Assembly: GCF_004339565.1 (NCBI RefSeq)
Contig: NZ_SMFZ01000002.1
Location: forward strand, 1,302,001 to 1,366,000
Direction: 5' to 3'
DNA: 64,000 bases
Source: Pseudonocardia endophytica
GTDB taxonomy: Bacteria; Actinomycetota; Actinomycetes; Mycobacteriales; Pseudonocardiaceae
This document shows, piece by piece, positions 33,418 to 41,278 of the stretch. Position 1 is the first letter of the stretch. Each line of letters begins with the position of its first letter. Position numbers and translations under genes: made by a program. Below the pieces are notes generated by a model. The model saw nothing but the letters and a program-made list of their open reading frames with translations, searched no databases and was not told where the DNA came from.

Positions 33418-34203
33418 GTGTCCGATCGGGAGACGCTCCTGCCCGTCATGGTCGAGGACGCCGGCGCGACGGCGAGCGGGCCGGGCATCGCGGACCGGCT
33501 CGCGTCGTCGATGTCGCTCGGTCTGTACTCGCCGGGCGAGCGGCTGCCGACCGAGATCGACCTGGCCCGGCAGTTCGGGGTCGCGGTCGCGACCCTGCGC
33601 AAGGCGCTGGCGGTGCTGCGCGAGCGCGGGCTGGTGGAGACGCGGCGCGGGCGCAGCGGGGGCACGTTCGTCGTGGCGGCGCCGTTCCCGACCGACGACG
33701 AGGTGGTCACGGCCCTGGTCGGGACGAGCGTCGTCGACCTGCGTGACCTGCACGACGAGTCCGTCGCGATCGGGTCGGCGGTGGCCAAGCTGGCCGCCTC
33801 GCGGATCCCCGCTGCGGCCGTCGGTGGGCTGCTCGAGCTCGCGGACCGGCTCCCCAGGGCACGCTCCGCGCAGGAGCGGGCCGTCGCGGACAGCCGTTTC
33901 CACATCGAGCTGGCCGTGCTCGCCCAGTCACCGCGCCTGCTGCGTTCCGAGCTGCGGCTGCAGAGCGAGATCAGCGCGCTGTACTGGTCCGACGTCGTGG
34001 CCGACGCGGACGCGCCCGGTCTCGTGCACGCCGAGCACGTGCGCGTCGTCGAGGCCGTGCGGGACGGCGACGCCCGCGCCGCCGAGCGGCTGATGGGCGA
34101 GCACGTCCACCGCTGCGCCTACCTCCTGATCGACGCCAAGATCGCGCTCGGCCAGGATGGCGGGCCCGACGTCCCGTCGACGACGAGAGGCCGACGACCG
34201 TGA
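33418..34203 (+). CDS. GntR/FadR-type transcriptional regulator
   Basis: A 261-aa regulator. The winged helix reads GLYSPGERLPTEIDLARQFG, then VATLRKALAVLRERGLVETRRGRSGGTFV. A helical FCD-type ligand domain follows with HIELAVLAQSPRL and EHVRVVEAVRDGDARAAERLMGEHV, which hold the metal- or acid-binding residues of the family. GTG 33418 has AGGGG at 7 nt. It is divergent from the P450 operon, from which it is separated by an AT-richer 99-bp gap, so it probably controls it. Its stop overlaps the next gene's start (GTGA). Confidence 0.9.
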   Translation: MSDRETLLPVMVEDAGATASGPGIADRLASSMSLGLYSPGERLPTEIDLARQFGVAVATLRKALAVLRERGLVETRRGRSGGTFVVAAPFPTDDEVVTALVGTSVVDLRDLHDESVAIGSAVAKLAASRIPAAAVGGLLELADRLPRARSAQERAVADSRFHIELAVLAQSPRLLRSELRLQSEISALYWSDVVADADAPGLVHAEHVRVVEAVRDGDARAAERLMGEHVHRCAYLLIDAKIALGQDGGPDVPSTTRGRRP

Positions 34204-34907
34204 CACCCGATCTCGACGATCCCGTCGGCGACCTCGCCCGCTGGTTCGCGGACACGTTCGCCGACATCGGGACGATGAACCGCGACTTCAGCGCGGAGAT
34301 CGAACGGCACACGAGCCCCGGCGACGACGTCGCGCGGCTGGCCGACGCGGCCCGGGACCCGCTGGGGGAACGCGCCCGTCGCTTCCTCGCCGACCACCCG
34401 AGCGCGGACGGCGCCGGGCTGGTGTTCGCCCGCCCGGACGACGCGGGCTCGCCGAGCGCCATCGAGTGGTGGGAGCGCGGACCGGACGGGGAGGTCGGCC
34501 GATGCCAGTTCGGCGTCGACCCGGCAGGGGCCCGGTTCTACGAGTACGACCGGCTCGAGTGGTTCACCCGCGCCTACCACGACGGCCGCCCGTGGATCGC
34601 CGGTCCGTACATCGACTACCTCGGCGTCGAGCAGTACATCGTGACGCTGACGGTGCAGGCCGTCGCGCACGGACGCGCGGTCGGTGCCGCCGGCATCGAC
34701 ATCCGGGTCCGGGACCTCGAGCGCGTGCTGCTGCCGATCCTGCGGCGGATCCCCGGCGAGGCGGCCGTGCTCAACCCGCACAACGGGGTCCTGGTCGGCA
34801 ACTCCAGCCGCCTGCTGGCGGGCGATCGCCTGCCGGAGATCCCGGACGGGTTCCGGCTGACCGACCTGGGCGACACCGGGTCGTTGCTGCGCCTGCTGCA
34901 CCGCTGA
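34200..34907 (+). CDS. Soluble Cache (PDC) sensor domain protein
   Basis: A 235-aa protein with a Cache/PDC-like fold: WFADTFADIGTMNRDFS at the N-terminus, then YEYDRLEWFTRAYHDGRPWI, GPYIDYLGVEQYIVTLTVQA and GAAGIDIRVRDLERVLLPIL. The R-x-W, Tyr and Asp spacing resembles amino-acid and amine-binding dCache pockets. There is no signal peptide or membrane helix, although Cache domains are normally extracytoplasmic, and no output domain. Translation is coupled to the GntR gene by a 4-bp overlap, so it is likely a cytoplasmic small-molecule sensor acting with that regulator (inference). Confidence 0.7.
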   Translation: MTPDLDDPVGDLARWFADTFADIGTMNRDFSAEIERHTSPGDDVARLADAARDPLGERARRFLADHPSADGAGLVFARPDDAGSPSAIEWWERGPDGEVGRCQFGVDPAGARFYEYDRLEWFTRAYHDGRPWIAGPYIDYLGVEQYIVTLTVQAVAHGRAVGAAGIDIRVRDLERVLLPILRRIPGEAAVLNPHNGVLVGNSSRLLAGDRLPEIPDGFRLTDLGDTGSLLRLLHR

Positions 34908-34926
34908 GCGGAGCGCGACGGGCCGC

Positions 34927-34980
34927 GGGCGGAGTTACGTCAGGGCTACGACGGCGAGACGAACTCCCGTCTGCCCTTTT
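34927..34980 (+). terminator. Rho-independent terminator with T-run
   Basis: GGGC-GGAGTT (34927-34936) pairs with AACTCC...GCCC (34962-34976) and is followed by TTTT. It closes the GntR-Cache transcript 20 bp after the stop. One of the few canonical T-tailed terminators in this window. AT-rich sequence from 34977 to 35015 probably holds the promoter of the LLM gene. Confidence 0.6.
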
Positions 34981-35098
34981 CGCGGCGTTTTAGATCTGCT
35001 TCTATATGTTTTGTCGGCGTGACCCGCACCACAGACGTGGGCTCGGTCCGCAGCGGTCACGCCCCGGGCCTGCCACCGACACGCGCAAGGAGTGCCCC

Positions 35099-36142
35099 GT
35101 GAAGTTCAGCTACGTCATGCTCCCCGACTACCCGCTGACCGAGTCGCTGGCGTCGATCCAGCTCGCCGACCAGCTCGGCTTCCACGCCGTCTACGCCGCG
35201 GACGAGACGTGGCACAAGGACCTCTGGCTGCTGTTCGCCGCGGCCGCGGACAAGACCACGAACATCCGGATGGGTCCGAGCGTGTCCGGTGTGGTGCTGC
35301 GCGAGCCGTCTCTGGTCGCGCAAGCCACCGCGACGCTCGACGAGCTCACGAACGGCCGTGCCGAGGTCGTGCTCGGCTCGGGCAACTTCGGCCTGCTCGC
35401 GCAGTACGGCATGGACTGGACCACCCAGAAGCCGCTGTCTCGGGTGAAGGAGGGCGCACACGTCGTCCGTACCCTGCTCGACGAGGGCGCGATCACGCTC
35501 GACGGCGAGTTCTTCACCTACAACGGGCTGTTCACGTTCGCCCGGCCGGCGGGGCGGGTGCCGGTGAAGATCGGCTCGATGGCCGGGCCGCGGTCGTTCC
35601 AGGTGGCCGGCGAGGTCTCCGACGGCTGTCACCACGCGCTGGGCTACACCCGCGAGGCGTACCAGTACATGTACGACAACGTGAAGATCGGCGCGGAGAA
35701 GGCCGGGAAGAACGTCGACGACCTGGATCTCGCCGCCTGGTGCGTGTTCGCCGTCGGCGAGGACTCGGCCGTCGCCAAGGAGGCGGCCAAGTCGATGGTC
35801 GGTCTGTACGCCTCGGCGATGCCGGAGTCGCTGCTGGAGCGCAACGGCGTCTCGCCCGGCGAGATGAAGCCGGTCATGGACAAGTTCCTCGGGGGCGACC
35901 TGGCCGGCTCGATCGACGCGACGTCCGACGAGCTCGCCGACAAGCTCTCGATCGCCGGCACGCCGGAGGAGTGCGTCGCGAAGATCCAGGAGATCAAGGC
36001 GGGCGGCGCGAACCACATGATCTGCGCGATCACCGACGCGACCCTGGTGAAGACGTTCATGGGTCGTGACATCCCGGGCATCGCCTCGGTCGACGACCAG
36101 CTGCGGCTGATCGCCGAGAGGATCATGCCGCAGTTCGCCTGA
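35099..36142 (+). CDS. LLM-class flavin-dependent oxidoreductase
   Basis: A 347-aa TIM-barrel of the luciferase-like superfamily: VKFSYVMLPDYPL, LADQLGFHAVYAADE, IRMGPSVSGV, LDELTNGRAEVVLGSGNFG and PVKIGSMAGPRSFQVAGEVSDGCHH. The N-terminus and lack of a non-prolyl cis-peptide FMN signature make F420-type use (methylene-H4MPT reductase-like) possible, but FMN cannot be excluded. GTG 35099 has AAGGAG at 6 nt. It stands alone between a terminator and nadD. Confidence 0.85.
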   Translation: MKFSYVMLPDYPLTESLASIQLADQLGFHAVYAADETWHKDLWLLFAAAADKTTNIRMGPSVSGVVLREPSLVAQATATLDELTNGRAEVVLGSGNFGLLAQYGMDWTTQKPLSRVKEGAHVVRTLLDEGAITLDGEFFTYNGLFTFARPAGRVPVKIGSMAGPRSFQVAGEVSDGCHHALGYTREAYQYMYDNVKIGAEKAGKNVDDLDLAAWCVFAVGEDSAVAKEAAKSMVGLYASAMPESLLERNGVSPGEMKPVMDKFLGGDLAGSIDATSDELADKLSIAGTPEECVAKIQEIKAGGANHMICAITDATLVKTFMGRDIPGIASVDDQLRLIAERIMPQFA

Positions 36143-36196
36143 CCGGCGGGTCCTGCAGGCTCGCCGACCGATCGGGGCAGCGCATAGTCTGCGCCG

Positions 36197-36790
36197 ATGC
36201 AGCGCAAGATCGGCGTGATGGGCGGGACGTTCGATCCCGTCCATCACGGACACCTCGTCGCGGCCAGCGAGGTCGCGGACCGGTTCGCCCTGGACGAGGT
36301 GATCTTCGTTCCGACCGGTCAGCCGTGGCAGAAGTCCAGCCGCGAGGTGTCGCCCGCCGAGGACCGCTACCTGATGACGGTCGTCGCGACGGCGTCGAAC
36401 CCGCGGTTCTCGGTGAGCCGGGTCGACATCGACCGTGCGGGCCCGACCTACACCGCGGACACGCTCGCCGACCTGCACGCCGCGATGCCAGACGACCAGC
36501 TGTTCTTCATCACCGGAGCGGATGCGCTGCAGGCGATCCTGTCGTGGAAGCGGCTCGACGAGATGTTCCGGCACGCGCACTTCGTCGGCGTCACGCGCCC
36601 CGGTTACGAGCTGGAGGACGACCACCTGCCCGACGGCGCCGTGTCGCTCGTCGAGGTGCCGGCGATGGCGATCTCGTCGAGCGACTGCCGCGAGCGCGTC
36701 GCCGCCGGGCACCCGGTCTGGTATCTGGTCCCGGACGGCGTCGTGCAGTACATCTCCAAGCGGAATCTCTACCGGGAAACAGGGCCCTGA
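36197..36790 (+). CDS. nadD: Nicotinate-nucleotide adenylyltransferase
   Basis: A 197-aa nucleotidyltransferase of NAD synthesis that joins AMP to nicotinate mononucleotide. It has the N-terminal GGTFDPVHHGHL motif, the RYLMTVVATASNPRF segment, FITGADALQAILSWKR, and the C-terminal ISSSDCRERVAAGHPVWYLVP (ISxTxxR) motif. In many actinobacteria nadD sits beside proA and rsfS near the obg-proB block. Here it is 32 kb away with unrelated neighbours, so the region between looks inserted or rearranged. Confidence 0.96.
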   Translation: MQRKIGVMGGTFDPVHHGHLVAASEVADRFALDEVIFVPTGQPWQKSSREVSPAEDRYLMTVVATASNPRFSVSRVDIDRAGPTYTADTLADLHAAMPDDQLFFITGADALQAILSWKRLDEMFRHAHFVGVTRPGYELEDDHLPDGAVSLVEVPAMAISSSDCRERVAAGHPVWYLVPDGVVQYISKRNLYRETGP

Positions 36791-36951
36791 CCTGCGGCTC
36801 TCGACCGCCCATGATCGCTGGGTACAAGCAAGGTACATACCAGACCGGACCCCGGTCGTCGGAACACATGCGTCTTCCGGACGTCGGCGACGGCCCGCCG
36901 ATCGGCCACGTTGGCCCGTCGACCAGGCGGGCCGTATCCCTTCTTACGCCA

Positions 36952-37071
36952 CTAATAGATGGTTTGTACCGGGACGGAGAGGTGCTCGGCGTAGGCGGTT
37001 GCCGCGTTGTGAGCAGCCGGTCCGCCGCCGATGACGAGTAGGCCGACCGTTGCGTTCCCGGGAGGAGCCAT
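36952..37071 (-). pseudogene. N-terminal fragment of a FAD/NAD(P)-binding oxidoreductase
   Basis: A 39-codon piece on the minus strand reads GLLVIGGGPAAHNAATAYAE, a clear Rossmann GxGxxA start of a pyridine nucleotide-disulfide oxidoreductase, then HLSVPVQTIY and a stop. Nothing of the remaining protein is found nearby. The rest of the 409-bp gap between nadD and the formate dehydrogenase gene (36791-37199) shows no other gene; its codon use and slightly higher AT content around 36935-36965 suggest a recombination scar. Confidence 0.5.
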
Positions 37072-37199
37072 GGCCGGAGCTACCCGCTCAGCGCCTCGAC
37101 ACCTGGGCGAGTCCATCGACATCGGTGCCGGCCTGGCCGCATGACGGTGTCGTATGCGGGTAGCCGTCCGAGAACCCGAACCCCTGGAGGAGATCCGAC

Positions 37200-38228
37200 G
37201 TGAAGGTCGTCGCCGTCCTCTACCCGGACGACAACCCCGACCGCCATCCCGACGTCGCGGCCAGCACCGCACGCGGGCTGGACCTGGCCGAGCGGCTCGA
37301 GGCCGACGGCCACGAGATGGCCAGCACGAGCGACACCGGCGATGGGCTGGACGAGCACCTGGCCGACGCCGAGGTCGTCGTGACCACGCCGTTCTGGCCG
37401 CTCTACCTGGGCCGCGAGCGCATCGAGAATGCGAAGAACCTGAAGCTCGTGATCACCGCGGGCATCGGGTCCGACCACATCGACACCTCCGCGGCCACCG
37501 AGCACGGCATCACGGTCGCCGAGGTCACCGACTCGAACGTGGTGAGTGTGGCGGAGCACAACGTGCTGCAGATCCTGGCGTTGGTGCGCAACTTCGTTCC
37601 CGCCCACCAGCAGGTCCTCGACGGCCGGTGGGACGTCGCGGACGCCGCTCAGGAGGCGCACGACCTGGAGGGCAAGACCGTCGGGCTCGTGGGCCTCGGC
37701 GCGATCGGCGCCCGCACGGCGCTGCGTCTCAAGCCGTTCGACGTGACGACGCTGTACTACGCGAACCACCGCCGCAGCCCGGCCGACGAGGCGACGCTCG
37801 GCGTCAGGTACGCGCGCCTCGACGACCTGGTCGCCGAGTCCGACGTGATCTGCGCGGCGCTGCCGTTGAATCCCGGCTCCGGCGCGCTGTTCGACGCCGA
37901 GCGGCTGGAAGCGATGAAGCCCGGGTCGTGGCTGGTGAACACTGCGCGCGGCGCGATCGCCGACGCGGACGCGGTCCGGAAGGCGTGCGAGTCCGGGCAC
38001 CTGGCCGGCTACGCGGGCGATACGTGGTACCCGCAGCCCGCTCCGGCCGACCACCCGTGGCGGGACATGCCGCGGCACGCGATGACGATCCACTACTCCG
38101 GTATGACCGTCGAGGCGCAGCGCCGGATCGTCGCGGGCGTGCACGAGATCGTCGGTGCCCACCTGGCCGGCGAACCGATCCCCGAGGACTACGTCGTCGC
38201 GGCGCCGTCCCCGGAGGGGGAGAGCTGA
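37200..38228 (+). CDS. NAD(P)-dependent formate dehydrogenase (metal-free, D-2-hydroxyacid dehydrogenase fold)
   Basis: A 342-aa enzyme, shorter than the ~400 aa of Pseudomonas FDH. Diagnostic segments are TAGIGSDHIDTSAATEHGI, VTDSNVVSVAEHN (catalytic Asn113), NTARGA (Arg250), AGDTWYPQPAPADHPWRDMP and TIHYSG with His298. The dinucleotide fold is GLVGLGAIGA. At the position of Asp221 of Pseudomonas FDH, which sets NAD+ preference, Asn189 is found (YYANHRR), so NADP+ may be used. GTG 37200 follows GGAGGAG. An NTF2-like gene follows with a 1-bp overlap. Confidence 0.88.
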   Translation: MKVVAVLYPDDNPDRHPDVAASTARGLDLAERLEADGHEMASTSDTGDGLDEHLADAEVVVTTPFWPLYLGRERIENAKNLKLVITAGIGSDHIDTSAATEHGITVAEVTDSNVVSVAEHNVLQILALVRNFVPAHQQVLDGRWDVADAAQEAHDLEGKTVGLVGLGAIGARTALRLKPFDVTTLYYANHRRSPADEATLGVRYARLDDLVAESDVICAALPLNPGSGALFDAERLEAMKPGSWLVNTARGAIADADAVRKACESGHLAGYAGDTWYPQPAPADHPWRDMPRHAMTIHYSGMTVEAQRRIVAGVHEIVGAHLAGEPIPEDYVVAAPSPEGES

Positions 38229-38635
38229 TGGAGCACGAGGACAACCACATCGACACCCCGCGGGCACGGGAGTTCGTCGCCGCGCTGCGCAGCTTCGAGC
38301 AGGACGGGAACCCGTCCGGGCTGGTCGCCCAGTTCGCCGACGGGGCGACCGTGTGGCGGCTCGACGGCCGCGCGGAGCGCACCGACGTCGAGGCGTTCTG
38401 GCGCGAGTACCGCGACCAGTTCGAGCGGGTCTCGACCACGTTCCGCAACGCCGTCGAGAACGACCGAGAGGTGGCTCTCGAGTGGGACAGCGACATCGTC
38501 CCCGCCGGTGGCCACCCGACGACCTACCGCGGTGTGACCGTGCTGGAGATCGACCCGTCCGCCGACGCCGTCACCGCTCTGCGCGTCTACTACGACACCG
38601 TCGCGGTCACCGGCGGGACGTTCGTCCGCAGCTAG
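38228..38635 (+). CDS. NTF2-like/SnoaL-like protein
   Basis: A 135-aa alpha+beta cone-fold protein: RAREFVAALRSFEQDGN, LVAQFADGATVWRLDGRAERT, VEAFWREYRDQFERVSTTF, ALEWDSDIVPAGG and RVYYDTVAVTGG. NTF2-like domains serve as small-molecule isomerases, hydratases or simple binding modules, and the active residues do not point to one reaction. ATG 38228 overlaps the formate dehydrogenase stop by one base, so the two are translated together. The gene ends 42 bp before the PoxB-like gene. Confidence 0.8.
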   Translation: MEHEDNHIDTPRAREFVAALRSFEQDGNPSGLVAQFADGATVWRLDGRAERTDVEAFWREYRDQFERVSTTFRNAVENDREVALEWDSDIVPAGGHPTTYRGVTVLEIDPSADAVTALRVYYDTVAVTGGTFVRS

Positions 38636-38677
38636 GTCGATCGCCCACAGAACCCGGTCCCTGGAGGTTCCCCACCC

Positions 38678-40405
38678 ATGCCCACTGTCGCCTCGCTGCT
38701 CGTCTCGGCCCTGGCCGACCACGGCGTGTCCACCGTCTGGGGCGTCGTCGGTGACGCCCTGAACCCGGTCACCGACTCGATCCGCCGCGAGGACCGCATC
38801 GAGTGGATCGGTGTCCGTCACGAGGAGGCCGGCGCGTTCGCCGCCGGTGCCCAGTCCCAGGTCACCGACCGGATCGGCGTGTGCGCCGGCACCGTCGGCC
38901 CCGGCTCGGTGCACCTGCTCAACGGCCTCTACGACGCGAAGAAGTCGCACACACCGGTGCTGGCGATCTGCGGGCAGGTCCCGCGCGCGGAGATCGGTTC
39001 GGACTACTTCCAGGAGGTCGACAACGATCGTCTGTTCAGCGACGTCGCCGTGTTCGCCCAGACCGTGATGACCCCGGAGCAGCTGCCATCTCTGCTGGAG
39101 CTGGCCGTGAACACGGCCTACGCCCGGCGTGGTGTGGCCGTGCTGACCATCCCGGGCGACGTCGGTGGCGCGGAGGTCCCCGGCGACGCGGCCGACCTGC
39201 GGTTCGTCGAGCAGTACCCGCCGGGTACCCCGGCGCCGTCGCTGGTTCAACGCGCCGCCGATGCGCTGAACGGGCGGAAGGTGACGATGCTGGCTGGTAT
39301 CGGTGCGCGGGAGGCCCGCGACGAGCTGCTGGCCGCCGCCGAGGAGCTGGCCGCGCCGGTGGTGCTGTCGCTCAAGGCGAAAGAGGGCCTGGAGCGGGAC
39401 AACCCGTACCAGGTCGGCCAGTCCGGGTTGATCGGGAACCCGGCGGCGCAGTACGCGCTGGAGCACTGCGACACGCTGCTCATGGTCGGTACCGACTTCC
39501 CCTATCCGGAGTGGCTGCCGTCGGGCAAGACGGTGATCCAGATCGACGCCGACGGCGCGCACATCGGGCGGCGCACGCACGTCGATCTCGGGCTCGTCGG
39601 CGACGCCGCCGCCACGCTGGCCGCGCTGCAGCCGCTGCTCGCCGGGCCCACCGACCGGGCGCATCTGGAGTCGTCGCGTGAGCGGTACACGAGCTGGGCC
39701 GGGCGGCAGGAGGCCTTGGCCGACCCGGACCACGACCGCAAGGCCACGGGGCGGCTGCGGCGTCTGTTCGACAACCCGGACCACGCGATCCGCCCCGAGC
39801 AGCTGGCCGACGCCCTGGACCGGCACGCCGCCGACGACGCGGTGTTCACCACCGACACCGGGATGCCGACGGTCTGGCTGTCCCGGTTCGTCACGTTCCG
39901 CGGGACCCGCCGGCTGCTCGGCTCCTACAACCTCGGCTCGATGGCGAACGCGTTGCCCCAGGCTCTCGGAGTGTCCGCGACCGACCGCACGCGCCAGGTC
40001 GTCGCTTGCGCGGGCGACGGCGGCCTGACGATGCTGCTCGGCGAGCTGATCACCGCGGTCGCCCACCGGCTGCCGGTGACGGTCGTGGTGTTCGACAACT
40101 CCCGGCTCGGCATGGTGAAGCTGGAACAGGAGCAGGGCGGGCTGCCCGAGCACGGCACCGAGCTCGCGAACCCGGACCTGGCCGCGGTGGCCCGTGCGTG
40201 CGGTCTGCACGCGCTGCGAGTGGAGAAGCCCGGCGACGTCGACGACGCGGTCGTCGAGGCGCTGGCCCACGATGGGCCGTCGCTGCTCGACGTCGTCGTG
40301 AACGCCGACGAGATCTCCTTGCCGCCGAGAACCTCCGTGTCCCAGGCCTGGGGCTTCGCGGTCGCGAAGATGGACGAGACTCTCACGTCACGCGGCGGCT
40401 CCTGA
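38678..40405 (+). CDS. Thiamine pyrophosphate enzyme, PoxB-like (pyruvate dehydrogenase (quinone) / pyruvate oxidase family)
   Basis: A 575-aa enzyme of the POX family. The pyrimidine-binding domain holds WGVVGDALNPV and the catalytic Glu in VRHEEAGAFAAGAQ. The middle domain follows, and the PP domain has GDGGLTMLLGELITAV...DNS (TPP-Mg motif). The SHTPVLAICGQVPRAEIG segment is typical of PoxB. It probably converts pyruvate to acetate and CO2 with a quinone or O2 acceptor. The C-terminal membrane-binding helix of E. coli PoxB is not obvious. ATG 38678 is preceded by CTGGAGG. Confidence 0.88.
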   Translation: MPTVASLLVSALADHGVSTVWGVVGDALNPVTDSIRREDRIEWIGVRHEEAGAFAAGAQSQVTDRIGVCAGTVGPGSVHLLNGLYDAKKSHTPVLAICGQVPRAEIGSDYFQEVDNDRLFSDVAVFAQTVMTPEQLPSLLELAVNTAYARRGVAVLTIPGDVGGAEVPGDAADLRFVEQYPPGTPAPSLVQRAADALNGRKVTMLAGIGAREARDELLAAAEELAAPVVLSLKAKEGLERDNPYQVGQSGLIGNPAAQYALEHCDTLLMVGTDFPYPEWLPSGKTVIQIDADGAHIGRRTHVDLGLVGDAAATLAALQPLLAGPTDRAHLESSRERYTSWAGRQEALADPDHDRKATGRLRRLFDNPDHAIRPEQLADALDRHAADDAVFTTDTGMPTVWLSRFVTFRGTRRLLGSYNLGSMANALPQALGVSATDRTRQVVACAGDGGLTMLLGELITAVAHRLPVTVVVFDNSRLGMVKLEQEQGGLPEHGTELANPDLAAVARACGLHALRVEKPGDVDDAVVEALAHDGPSLLDVVVNADEISLPPRTSVSQAWGFAVAKMDETLTSRGGS

Positions 40406-40530
40406 CCGGAATCACGTCGGGAACGGTGCAACGCGGCGGGTGCACCTCGGCGTGAGTCGCGGCTACCCATCACGTGGGCTTGTCGTGGGCCGGCGGGCTA
40501 CCCTGGGTGACGATAAGCCTCATATCGCCG

Positions 40531-40556
40531 CGTTCCCGAGATGATTCTCAGAAACG
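40531..40556. promoter_or_regulatory. Interrupted dyad (possible operator) upstream of the 40700 gene
   Basis: CGTT-ccc-GAGA-tgat-TCTC-aga-AACG forms a symmetric 26-bp dyad in an unusually AT-rich island. The centre resembles Fur-family (Fur/Zur/Nur) half-site spacing, but it does not match any consensus closely. It is 144 bp upstream of the hypothetical gene at 40700; the region 40406-40699 holds nothing else recognisable. Confidence 0.35.
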
Positions 40557-40699
40557 GCAACCACGTGCCTGAGCGGGCTGGACCCGGCAGCTGCCGCCCC
40601 GACCTCGACAACCGAGCAACGCGACGGTGGCGCCGGCCGGCCCGCACACGTGTAGTCACACGTCGGTTATCGGGTCTGTGCGGGGGGAAGTCCTCTGCC

Positions 40700-41167
40700 G
40701 TGACCGACGATATGCAAGCAGCCGATGAGCCGGACCCGCTCCACCTTCGCCCGGACGGTGTCTCCGACGACGCTGTCGCGACGGTGGGCAAGATGAACGA
40801 GGCTGTGGAGTTGATCGAGCGTGCCCGCGGGCACCTGTACGCGTTCCACCAGCTGACCGGCTACGCCGACGAGATCCTCGACGGCATCGTCGACGGGCTC
40901 ACCCGGGCTGGACGGCCCGACGTGGCCGCCCGGATCTCGGAAGAGCTGATCGGGCTGAACGTGATCGCCGGCCGATGGTCGTTCCAGGTCGTCGAGGAGT
41001 ACGACGACGGCTACTACCAAGCGTTTCGCGACATGGACCGCGCGGTGCGAGACGCGCTGGTCGGCGGACGCCGCCACGTGATGGAAGCCGAGACCAAGGA
41101 GCGTCGCCGGACCCGCGGGAGCACCGGACATGCGGCTCGGCCGCACGAGGTCTCCGGCTCATCCTGA
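40700..41167 (+). CDS. Conserved-looking hypothetical protein
   Basis: A 155-aa soluble, mostly helical, acidic protein: VGKMNEAVELIERARGHLYAF, HQLTGYADEILDGIVDGL, DVAARISEELIGLNVIAGRW and VVEEYDDGYYQAFRDMDRAV. No Cys and no membrane segment. No family is recognised. GTG 40700 follows GGGGGGAAG at 9 nt. It lies between the PoxB-like gene and the selenocysteine formate dehydrogenase, in the same direction, 111 bp before the latter, so a role around that complex is possible. Confidence 0.65.
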   Translation: MTDDMQAADEPDPLHLRPDGVSDDAVATVGKMNEAVELIERARGHLYAFHQLTGYADEILDGIVDGLTRAGRPDVAARISEELIGLNVIAGRWSFQVVEEYDDGYYQAFRDMDRAVRDALVGGRRHVMEAETKERRRTRGSTGHAARPHEVSGSS

Positions 41168-41278
41168 CCGATTGTGGTCGACGGCGGCCGCGGGGCGGTG
41201 GATCCGCGCGTATCCCACCTCGGGTGGGCTGGTTCGTGAGAGTGCTGTCTTGTTTGGTGAGGGGGCCGGCGGGAAAAC

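Noticed and set aside
35099..36142. Bacterial luciferase (LuxA) for the LLM protein
   Set aside because: It shares only the superfamily fold; there is no LuxB partner or fatty acid reductase gene.
38189..40270. Minus-strand 693-codon open frame over the PoxB-like gene
   Set aside because: Shadow frame; the TPP enzyme on the plus strand shows all motifs.
40406..40699. tRNA-Sec (selC) near the selenoprotein operon
   Set aside because: No cloverleaf or CCA-type end could be found; selC must lie outside the window.
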